From Ochromonadaceae sp. CCMP2298 (lineage: Eukaryota > Sar > Synurophyceae > Ochromonadales > Ochromonadaceae), in assembly GCA_026770595.1 (NCBI GenBank), contig MU634554.1, positions 1-11,461 on the forward strand: a stretch of 11,461 bases of DNA. Reading direction: 5' to 3'. Shown here piece by piece: positions 9,001 to 11,461 of the stretch. The notes under the pieces were generated by a model, which was not told the DNA's origin, did no database searches, and saw only the letters and a list, made by a program, of their open reading frames with translations. Positions within the stretch are counted from its first letter, which is position 1. The number at the start of each line of letters is the position of its first letter. The position numbers and the translations under genes were made by a program.

Positions 9001-11280
9001 CACATTTAATCGCCCTATTTAATCCCCCATCCCCCAACCTCCATCCTCCACCGTATGTCTCTGCATAATCTCCATTACCATTACTATCTGTCTCTGCTCT
9101 AACATCTGTCTCTGCACTACCATCTGTCTCTGCAGGAGCTGATGTGCATCATGAGCGGCAAGAGGCTGGAGCAGCTGTGCACCGACTGCGGCCTCATCAG
9201 GGACTCAAACGGCCTCGCAGGCATACTGGTCAGCTCGTTCGACCCCAACGGCGACTACTACTACCTGCTCATTTCGGGTGCTGACGCGCTCAAGGCATCG
9301 AACTTGAGATTTCTGCGGCCGGACGACCCCCCCCCTGTGGTGATAACCTGCCTCCCTGGCACCTTCCGCAAGCCACTGAAGGCCTGGCAGCTGTGTTGCG
9401 AGGAGGAGAAGGCCATGGAGATTGCGCTGGCCTGCTGCCTTGACTCCATCCTCAAGCTCGCCATCGAGGGGCAGATCTCCGTACCCAACCCCGAAGACAT
9501 CACGCTCAAACCTGGGAAGTTCCCCACTCGCGATGCGAGATTGGCCAAGTTTATCGCCTGGTACGTGGGTGAGGAGTTTACCAACAAGGTGCCTGGCAGG
9601 CCGCCCCCCACTGTGCAGAGAGTGGTCTTCGCGGAGCAGTGGGAGACCTCTGCTATCAAGGCAGACCCATTCGTAGTAGACACTCTGGCCGAGAATCACT
9701 ACCCAGTGCCTGAGCAGTTCCTGGGGCGAGCCAGGGTGCCGTACAGCCCCTCTCCAGGGCCCTCTGCCGTTGTGACACCCCGAACCGAGCCCGAGCCCGA
9801 GTCCGAGGAGGTGGAGGAGCCTCCCTTCTCGGTGAAGAACATAATCGCCAGTGCAATCGGTGCCGCAGACGCCGCCGCGGAGGCCGCCGTAGTCCTCGCC
9901 GCACTGCCCCCCCCCGTGATGGGCTTCTTCGGGCCTCTGGTGGAGCTGTACCAAGACACGGTGGGCAAGCTCTCCGGTTCCTTCCTGCGCTTCGAGCTGC
10001 TGCGGCGCAACCTCACAGCCGTCATAGGCTGCCGACGGATGAGTCTGCTCAGGTGGCTGTGGCCCCCAGGTAGGTGTCCGAATCACATAAAAGACGTCTT
10101 TATATCCCCCCCTGGACCAAACCTGGTCTTTTCACCTCAAACACGCATACGTTAACTGTTTTTTTCCCTCTAAAAATTCATAATTTATGGTTTATCTAAT
10201 TCGTCTACGGACGTCTCTTAGGAGCCGCGCGTGTGGGCCGGCAGTACCTCTTCCCCCGCATGGGCCTGATCACTCCCCAGTTCGACCTGCCCCCACACCG
10301 CCTCAAGCCGTTCAAATCCCGCAGGATTGACGCCTACACGTACGAGGAGATGATCGCCTGGGCCAGTGCCGCCAGCTTGGACGAAGAAGACGCACTGCTG
10401 CAGGTAGGTGTAGGTGTTGTAGAAGTACATAAAAGACGTCTCTTTATCCCCCCTTGGTGCCCAATCTGGTCTTTTTACCTTGTCTATACGGACTGGTCTT
10501 CTTGCTAATAACGTCCCTTTTATGGTCGGTCTACGGACGCCTCTCAGGCGGGGGAGGTGGAGGGCGTCAAGCTGCGCTCCTACCACAACTGGCTCGCGCA
10601 GGAGAAGGACCGCCAGGCAGACAGCAGGAAGCAGATGCTGCAAGAGGACTTCGACGCACACGTGAGGAGAGAGATCCGCAGAGAGGTGGAGGCCAGGGTA
10701 AACAGCCACGCGGAGAAGTTGAAGAGCGTGGTGCAGCAGGCCAGGTGAGGGGGGGTATGGTACAAATAGGGTATAGGGTACTACCTCTATTACCTCTCTC
10801 ACTATGTTAACCTCTATTATCACATACCTCTGCTACCTCTACTACCTCTGCCTCACTAGGGAGGACGACCCAGATGCCGACTTCGACCTGCAGTTCAGCG
10901 CTGCTCTGCCAGCCGAGTACTGGTACATATTCGAGGAGAGCCAGGTACGGTTAGAAGTACACAAAGGACGTCTTTTTACCCCCCCCTGGTGCCAAATCTG
11001 GTCTTTTCACTTCCAACATATGCTAACTGTTTTTTTTCTAAATCTTTTTACTTTGGTTTATCTAACTCGGTCTACGGTCTCTCAGGAGTACAAGTACGGC
11101 AGTGGCGTGCACAACGAGGACGAGATCGAGGAGTATAGGCAGGCGGAGCTGGAGCGCTCACGACGGGCGGAGGTGGAGGCGGAGAAGTTCGAGAACTATC
11201 TGCAGGAGGAGATCATGCGCAGGGAGCTGGAGGAGCAGGCGAGGCTCAAGAGGGAGGAGCAGAACAGACGTCTGGCTGAG
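1169..11280 (+). CDS. Giant multi-exon protein of unknown function (3' end beyond window)
   Basis: Exons: 1169-3082, 3242-3567, 3714-4471, 4616-4778, 4916-4989, 5155-5281, 5412-5490, 5644-5780, 5890-6218, 6357-6433, 6654-6764, 6932-7016, 7120-7433, 7587-7994, 8148-8308, 8457-8880, 9136-10069, 10222-10403, 10548-10744, 10860-10944 and 11086-11280, after a probable leader exon (791-994). Every junction is GT-AG, all phases agree, and the 7,080 spliced bases stay open for 2,360 codons; no stop occurs before the window ends. The start at 1169 (GAAATGG context) is preferred because codon use becomes gene-like only from there; the in-frame ATG at 791 is the alternative. I do not recognise the family. 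Visible parts are a 17-residue repeat (about residues 8-55), low-complexity Ser/Pro/Glu regions (about 330-1000), a fibronectin-III-like segment (about 1375-1475) and charged helical segments from about 2200. No signal peptide or membrane helix is evident, so a cytoplasmic or structural role is only a guess. Nine of the introns are introners. Confidence 0.85.
1190..1345 (+). repeat. 51-base coding tandem repeat (17 residues)
   Basis: Copy 1 starts at 1190 and copy 2 at 1241; both begin GCTGCTGAGCC, continue with TGGTGAGCCTTCAT and end with GTGATGA-type sequence. A third, partial copy (GCTGCTGAGCCTTCTGGTGA) starts at about 1317. The encoded unit is roughly AAEPSGEPSFLPISDEF. The copies differ at scattered positions, so the array is not brand new. 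Confidence 0.75.
2801..2836 (+). repeat. 18-base direct repeat encoding RPISPP twice
   Basis: Two adjacent 18-base units starting CGCCCCAT encode RPISPP-RPISPP, a Pro/Arg-rich linker. The two units differ at two synonymous third positions. Confidence 0.7.
3083..3241 (+). other. Intron 2 (conventional, 159 b) with CCCTGC repeat
   Basis: It runs from donor GTAACT to acceptor TTTCTGCCTAG, phase 0, with an in-frame stop soon after the donor. Positions 3101-3178 are a degenerate hexamer repeat of CCCTGC/CCCCGC type. It shares nothing with the introner family. Confidence 0.8.
3101..3178 (+). repeat. Degenerate CCCTGC hexamer array in intron 2
   Basis: About 13 units of CCCTGC, drifting to CCCCGC and CCCTAC in the second half. 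It is a simple C-rich microsatellite within the intron. Confidence 0.8.
3242..3567 (+). CDS. Exon 3 (about residues 639-747)
   Basis: It begins EEPDARRVTVNPPRGELEK and contains QTGDEVDLQFPFTLGDFTS, then a His/Ser/Gly-rich tail. It ends with two bases of an Arg codon (phase 2) completed by the first base after introner I1. No domain was recognised. Confidence 0.85.
3568..3713 (+). mobile_element. Introner I1 (146 b)
   Basis: A copy of the introner family acting as the intron between exons 3 and 4 (phase 2). It begins GTAGGTGTCCGAATAAG and ends GCGGACGCCTCTCAG, without the TCTACGG spacer near the 3' end, like I6. The palindrome AAAAGACGTCTTTT is at 3587-3600, followed by the family core CCCCCCCTGGTGCCAAATC. 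The exon before it ends in CAG. The length is not a multiple of three. Confidence 0.9.
3714..4471 (+). CDS. Exon 4: low-complexity segment (about residues 747-1000)
   Basis: It begins RKPLRSPINDEVSVGSVGS and carries Ala/Gly/Ser runs (GAGASAGASASAP, SASASASAEE), a His-Ser run (4285-4308) and an acidic segment with EEEEGEGGEFGDFWDDVY before the splice site. The composition suggests a disordered linker. The final base starts an Ala codon completed in exon 5. A shadow open frame on the minus strand (3780-4340) comes from the same GC-rich composition. Confidence 0.85.
4472..4615 (+). other. Intron 4 (144 b), CT-rich, donor resembles an introner
   Basis: It runs from donor GTAGGAGT to acceptor CCACCCTCAG. 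Most of it is CTCTCCTT-type repeat. The first 26 bases (GTAGGAGTAACAGACTTC, then TTTTCTCC) loosely resemble the introner 5' end, but no other family landmark is present, so it is treated as conventional. Confidence 0.75.
4616..4778 (+). CDS. Exon 5 (about residues 1000-1054)
   Basis: It encodes LTESLVDDSQSSKMTRGAQ followed by a basic helical stretch (LRDRKTMEQFNRLAAKKDEK) and ends in a Gly/Ser-rich turn. The donor is the less usual GTGCGT, chosen because it keeps the frame with exon 6 (phase 2). Confidence 0.75.
4779..4915 (+). other. Intron 5 (conventional, 137 b)
   Basis: It runs from donor GTGCGT to acceptor CTGTACCACAG. The middle is rich in CTAC/CACC words and holds the candidate branch site GACTGACT. 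It has no introner landmarks. Confidence 0.7.
4916..4989 (+). CDS. Exon 6 (about residues 1054-1079)
   Basis: A short exon encoding SGQSFKAKRTLMAAAKGAI and AFRPP, basic and Ala-rich. It ends in CAG with one base of the next codon (phase 1), directly before introner I2. Confidence 0.8.
4990..5154 (+). mobile_element. Introner I2 (165 b, longest copy)
   Basis: It begins GTATGTGTCCGAAG and ends CGACGCCTCTCAG. The palindrome AAAAGACGTCTTTT is at 5009-5022, followed by the C-run and GGTGCCAAATCTGG core. It is longer than its relatives because of about 16 extra bases at 5126-5141 within the 3' end region. Phase 1. A stop in the flanking frame prevents translation through it. Confidence 0.9.
5155..5281 (+). 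CDS. Exon 7 (about residues 1079-1121)
   Basis: It encodes GYNKMVVEKDKGGDLGFLRL, then VEASGKHVVTKTNSSNLIDES. It looks like an ordered globular piece (GFLRLVEASGKHVV suggests two beta strands). It ends two bases into a Ser codon. No family was recognised. Confidence 0.82.
5282..5411 (+). other. Intron 7 (130 b), CA-rich
   Basis: It runs from donor GTAGGTAG to acceptor TCTACACACAG. Positions about 5310-5410 are an imperfect CA/CATA repeat. The donor matches introner I3 for its first eight bases (GTAGGTAG), but the remainder has no introner landmarks. Confidence 0.78.
5412..5490 (+). CDS. Exon 8 (about residues 1121-1147)
   Basis: It encodes SKRHPPGAVLSRTGSAVFDF and QPPIDQ. It ends in a complete CAG codon (phase 0) before introner I3. 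Confidence 0.82.
5491..5643 (+). mobile_element. Introner I3 (153 b)
   Basis: It begins GTAGGTAGAATCACAC, having lost the GTGTCCG part of the left inverted repeat, and ends TCGGTCTTCGGCCTCTCAG. The palindrome AAAAGACGTCTTTT is at 5507-5520. The core reads CCCCTGGTACCAAATCTGG after an inserted CATCTGTCTTTTATCG segment. Phase 0, a multiple of three, with no stop in the flanking frame. Confidence 0.88.
5644..5780 (+). CDS. Exon 9 (about residues 1148-1193)
   Basis: It encodes VVEKRKVVGTFISKLKDRVG, then NHKVLMLSSMAQIEDDESVV and SSYFD. The alternating hydrophobic pattern suggests a folded domain continuing from exons 7 and 8. It ends two bases into an Arg codon. Confidence 0.83.
5781..5889 (+). 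other. Intron 9 (conventional, 109 b), AT-rich
   Basis: It runs from donor GTATAT to acceptor CATTTTACAG. It is made of repeated TATATAGAGTA/TTTAGAGTATAGAG words and is the most AT-rich piece of the window. It has no introner landmarks. Confidence 0.8.
5890..6218 (+). CDS. Exon 10 (about residues 1193-1303)
   Basis: It encodes a basic segment (KPQGLKSKRFEQPDKGEKGE), then RRVSMVASLAAFRGLLG, a Glu-rich stretch (about 6117-6175) and VAVLFDLDKFVAG. The charged first two-thirds look disordered or helical. It ends in CAG with one codon base (phase 1) before introner I4. Confidence 0.85.
6219..6356 (+). mobile_element. Introner I4 (138 b, shortest copy)
   Basis: It begins GTAGGTGTCCGAATTACAC and ends TCTACGGACGCCTCTCAG. 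The palindrome AAAAGACGTCTTTT is at 6238-6251. It has lost the C-run and GGTGCCAAAT core found in its relatives, so TTTTTATC joins directly to TGGTCTTTTCACC. Phase 1, a multiple of three, open in the flanking frame. Confidence 0.9.
6357..6433 (+). CDS. Exon 11 (about residues 1303-1328)
   Basis: It encodes VSEEERGQLQGLDRERVAKI and YESMN, a charged helix-like stretch. It ends at a complete codon followed by a consensus GTAAGT donor. Confidence 0.82.
6434..6653 (+). other. Intron 11 (conventional, 220 b)
   Basis: It runs from donor GTAAGT to acceptor CACCTGTCTGCAG. The 5' part has G-rich telomere-like hexamers TTAGGG-TCAGGG-TAAGGG (6463-6480). The 3' part is CT-rich with repeated TATCT/CTACCT words. 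It has no introner landmarks. Confidence 0.82.
6654..6764 (+). CDS. Exon 12 (about residues 1329-1365)
   Basis: Exactly 37 codons, phase 0 at both ends. It encodes SVFTNRSSKGFTANKKNLDL, then FKNLIEKMKEEKVLHER, a basic loop followed by an amphipathic helix. Confidence 0.85.
6765..6931 (+). other. Intron 12 (conventional, 167 b) with TG repeat
   Basis: It runs from donor GTAAGT to acceptor GTGTGTGCAG. ACCACAACC-type words fill the 5' half. Positions about 6891-6929 are an imperfect TG dinucleotide array with TC interruptions that forms the 3' tract in place of a normal pyrimidine tract. Confidence 0.82.
6891..6929 (+). repeat. Imperfect TG dinucleotide repeat
   Basis: A TG/TC microsatellite directly upstream of the intron 12 acceptor. 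Confidence 0.8.
6932..7016 (+). CDS. Exon 13: start of fibronectin-III-like segment (about residues 1366-1394)
   Basis: It encodes LTMDMQMELMEVADCSLTVT and INSNCGGK. The second half reads as a beta strand and turn that, with exon 14, fits the start of a fibronectin-III-like sandwich. It ends one base into an Ile codon, followed by a GTAAGA donor. Confidence 0.8.
7017..7119 (+). other. Intron 13 (conventional, 103 b), C-rich tract
   Basis: It runs from donor GTAAGA to an acceptor preceded by a run of Cs (CTCCCCCCCCAG). The pyrimidine tract is nearly all C, which is unusual. It is the shortest intron in the gene. Confidence 0.8.
7120..7433 (+). CDS. Exon 14: fibronectin-III-like beta-sandwich (about residues 1394-1498)
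   Basis: After splicing the chain reads CGGKIFLILTVDSGVHVTRA, then a helical insert (VRAMVGMQQFQ), then VDVQ and FTDLKPNQLFVIYAVADS. The order is a strand after a Gly turn, a VxAM-type stretch, and Leu-Lys-Pro-Asn...Tyr ending in a small-residue Asp/Ser. This fits the pattern of fibronectin-III-like repeats common in large protist and bacterial proteins (a GLxPGTxYxVYxVAxD type ending). It is a fold-level inference; the family was not searched. The rest (about 7320-7433) is acidic and ends in CTG, the only introner flank here that is not CAG. Confidence 0.75.
7434..7586 (+). mobile_element. Introner I5 (153 b)
   Basis: It begins GTAGGTGTCCGAATTACAC and ends GGTCTACGGCCTCTCAG, lacking the ACG before CCTCTCAG. 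The palindrome is broken (AAATACGTC instead of AAAGACGTC). The C-run and GGTGCCAAATCTGG core are intact. Phase 0, a multiple of three and open in the flanking frame, so one open frame spans exon 14, I5 and exon 15. Confidence 0.9.
7587..7994 (+). CDS. Exon 15 (about residues 1499-1634)
   Basis: It starts VEVTAALRHHWLKEAAAAHF, passes a Lys-rich linker (KPQKKGKKKAAP) and then STWESFFDWWVGDGTL, followed by an Ala-rich helical region. It is phase 0 at both ends and flanked by introners I5 and I6, so the whole exon is enclosed between two copies. No domain was recognised; the Trp-rich FFDWWVG motif is distinctive. Confidence 0.85.
7995..8147 (+). mobile_element. Introner I6 (153 b, best-preserved terminal inverted repeats)
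   Basis: The left end AGGTGTCCGAATTA (7997-8010) pairs with the right end TAATTCGGACGCCT at 13 of 14 positions. It lacks the TCTACGG spacer seen in most other copies. The palindrome has decayed (AAATACATC) and the C-run is replaced by ATCACGAATCC. Phase 0, a multiple of three, but the flanking frame meets a TAA early. The left flank is CAG. Confidence 0.92.
8148..8308 (+). CDS. Exon 16 (about residues 1635-1688)
   Basis: It encodes PLLAGKARKEAVQQCPEFVK, then FRSWYKGGQVVVEKLSREL and RTEIPAEPLASSVA. It looks helical and ordered. It ends two bases into a Ser codon before a GTGAGC donor. Confidence 0.83.
8309..8456 (+). other. Intron 16 (conventional, 148 b)
   Basis: It runs from donor GTGAGC to acceptor CCACACACACACAG. 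It contains CTCCTATT repeats, including CTCCTATTCTCCCCTC and CTCCTATTTTGTTC. It has no introner landmarks. Confidence 0.82.
8457..8880 (+). CDS. Exon 17 (about residues 1688-1829)
   Basis: The first half is Ser/Pro/Lys-rich and basic (RRASVRGSPSVKMGASMKAA, TSAGRRPKSTGSSRPP), probably disordered and possibly phosphorylated. The second half is a long amphipathic helix (MKLSEACEAQLHLRTAFLQ, VDEVEECKQIIKRLVTSYQY) ending in LLLKRASLSRE. Confidence 0.85.
8881..9135 (+). other. Intron 17 (conventional, 255 b), with small internal repeats
   Basis: It runs from donor GTGAGC to acceptor ATCTGTCTCTGCAG. It contains three TTTAATC words around 8990-9022 and three copies of ATCTGTCTCTGC (9086, 9104, 9122), the last forming the acceptor. 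It is the longest intron in the gene. Confidence 0.82.
9136..10069 (+). CDS. Exon 18: large globular segment (about residues 1830-2141)
   Basis: It encodes Cys-rich, folded-looking sequence (MCIMSGKRLEQLCTDCGLI, VSSFDPNGDYYYLLISG, CLPGTFRKPLKAWQLCCEEE, KFIAWYVGEEFTNKVPG), then an acidic Pro/Glu linker (TEPEPESEEVEEP at about 9784-9822), an Ala-rich helix and FLRFELLRRNLTAVIG. No catalytic motif or known family was recognised. It ends in CAG with one codon base before introner I7. Confidence 0.85.
10070..10221 (+). mobile_element. Introner I7 (152 b)
   Basis: It begins GTAGGTGTCCGAATCACA and ends TACGGACGTCTCTTAG, the only copy with a TTAG acceptor. The palindrome is trimmed to AAAGACGTCTTT. 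The core reads CCCTGGACCAAACCTGG. Phase 1; the length is not a multiple of three. Confidence 0.9.
10222..10403 (+). CDS. Exon 19 (about residues 2141-2201)
   Basis: It encodes AARVGRQYLFPRMGLITPQF, DLPPHRLKPFKSRRIDAYT and YEEMIAWASAASLDEEDALL. The end resembles a short helical cap. It finishes with a complete CAG codon before introner I8. Confidence 0.83.
10404..10547 (+). mobile_element. Introner I8 (144 b, most diverged copy)
   Basis: It begins GTAGGTGTAGGTGTTG, a doubled donor in place of GTGTCCGAATTA, then AAAAGACGTCTC and CCCCTTGGTGCCCAATCTGG. The 3' half is shortened and lacks the TATCTAATTCGG block near the end, keeping only GGTCTACGGACGCCTCTCAG. Phase 0, a multiple of three, with one stop in the flanking frame. 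Confidence 0.87.
10548..10744 (+). CDS. Exon 20: charged helix (about residues 2202-2267)
   Basis: It encodes VKLRSYHNWLAQEKDRQADS, RKQMLQEDFDAHVRREIRRE and VEARVNSHAEKLKSVVQQAR. The composition (Arg, Glu, Gln, Lys with regularly spaced Leu and Val) indicates a long alpha helix or coiled coil. It ends two bases into an Arg codon before a GTGAGG donor. Confidence 0.85.
10745..10859 (+). other. Intron 20 (conventional, 115 b)
   Basis: It runs from donor GTGAGG to acceptor TGCCTCACTAG. It contains repeated CTCTATTAC/CTCTACTACC words. It has no introner landmarks. Confidence 0.8.
10860..10944 (+). CDS. Exon 21 (about residues 2267-2295)
   Basis: It encodes EDDPDADFDLQFSAALPAEY and WYIFEESQ, an acidic linker with an aromatic cluster between two helical exons. 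It ends in a complete CAG codon before introner I9. Confidence 0.82.
10945..11085 (+). mobile_element. Introner I9 (141 b)
   Basis: It begins GTACGGTTAGAAGTACAC, a changed left end, and ends ACTCGGTCTACGGTCTCTCAG less its first two bases. The palindrome is degraded (AAAGGACGTCTTTT). The C-run and GGTGCCAAATCTGG core are intact. Phase 0, a multiple of three and open in the flanking frame. Confidence 0.88.
11086..11280 (+). CDS. Exon 22: charged coiled-coil-like segment (about residues 2296-2360)
   Basis: It encodes EYKYGSGVHNEDEIEEYRQA, ELERSRRAEVEAEKFENYLQ and EEIMRRELEEQARLKREEQN, a strongly charged helix. The right boundary is a GTACGC donor at 11281; no acceptor lies in the window. Frame reading past it stays open but becomes Leu-Pro repeats from the hexamer array, which I take as intron. 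Confidence 0.8.
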
Positions 11281-11364
11281 GTACGCACTAGCACTACATG
11301 CACTACTGCGCTCGCTTTGCCACTGTTTTATGTGCCCGTTTTAAACACCTCTAACCCTAACCCC

Positions 11365-11461
11365 TTACCTTTACCCTTACCCTTACCCTTACCCTTACCC
11401 TTACCCTTACCCTTACCCTTACCCTTACCCTTACCCTTACCCTTACCCTTACCCTTACCCT
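11365..11461 (+). repeat. TTACCC hexamer array at the right edge
   Basis: About 16 units. The first (TTACCT) is imperfect, and the rest, from 11371, are perfect TTACCC to the last base. It is preceded by CTAACCCTAACCCC (11351-11364). On the other strand the unit is GGGTAA, not a rotation of TTAGGG. It lies after the exon 22 donor, so it probably sits inside an intron. The true length is unknown because the window ends in it. Confidence 0.9.

Noticed and set aside
9205-10086. Long minus-strand open frame (293 codons)
   Set aside because: It is a shadow of exon 18 caused by GC-rich third positions and crosses the start of introner I7.
3568-11085. Regularly repeated 150-base units as a CRISPR-like array
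   Set aside because: The repeats are long, diverged and separated by coding exons of very different length, and they coincide exactly with GT-AG introns.
3568-11085. An autonomous transposon within the window
   Set aside because: No transposase, reverse transcriptase or other mobility protein is seen; the copies are too short to encode one.
11365-11461. A true chromosome end (telomere)
   Set aside because: The unit is TTACCC/GGGTAA rather than TTAGGG/CCCTAA. At a right-hand end the plus strand should be G-rich, and the gene is still open there.
11281-11461. Continuation of the protein as Leu-Pro repeats
   Set aside because: The frame is open, but a donor (GTACGC) follows exon 22, codon bias is lost, and the sequence is a simple repeat.

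Overview
This window is nuclear DNA from a GC-rich, intron-rich eukaryote, most likely a unicellular alga or other protist. The exons strongly prefer G or C at third codon positions, the spliceosomal introns are GT-AG and short (about 100-255 bases), and there is no operon structure or bacterial signal. The sequence alone does not identify the species.

Positions 1 to about 790 are upstream of the main gene. This stretch holds a long C/T-rich tract, short tandem repeats and, on the minus strand, a possible coding remnant (about 364-577) whose frame breaks in the middle. From 791 or, more likely, 1169 to 11280 the plus strand carries one very large gene. I could join 22 exons across 21 introns with every splice phase agreeing and no internal stop. 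That gives at least 2,360 codons from the ATG at 1169, and the gene runs off the right edge without a stop. I do not recognise the protein. It has a 17-residue repeat near its N terminus, long low-complexity Ser/Pro/Glu/His-rich segments, one probable fibronectin-III-like beta-sandwich in the middle, and a charged coiled-coil-like C-terminal part.

The striking feature is in the introns. Twelve are ordinary: unrelated to each other and often made of simple repeats. Nine, at 3568, 4990, 5491, 6219, 7434, 7995, 10070, 10404 and 10945, are diverged copies of one element of 138-165 bases. They are introners, meaning mobile elements that act as spliceosomal introns. All lie in the same orientation. 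Almost all sit after an exonic CAG, supply their own GTAGGT-type donor, and end in CTCTCAG. The best-preserved copy (7995-8147) has inverted repeats at its ends (AGGTGTCCGAATTA on the left, TAATTCGGACGCCT on the right), so a MITE-like DNA-transposon origin is likely. Most copies also carry a GACGTC-centred palindrome. Seven of nine have lengths divisible by three, and four could be translated straight through in the flanking frame.

The last 97 bases are a near-perfect TTACCC hexamer array that reaches the window edge. It resembles a telomeric repeat but is not TTAGGG/CCCTAA. No transposase, RNA gene or CRISPR array was seen.
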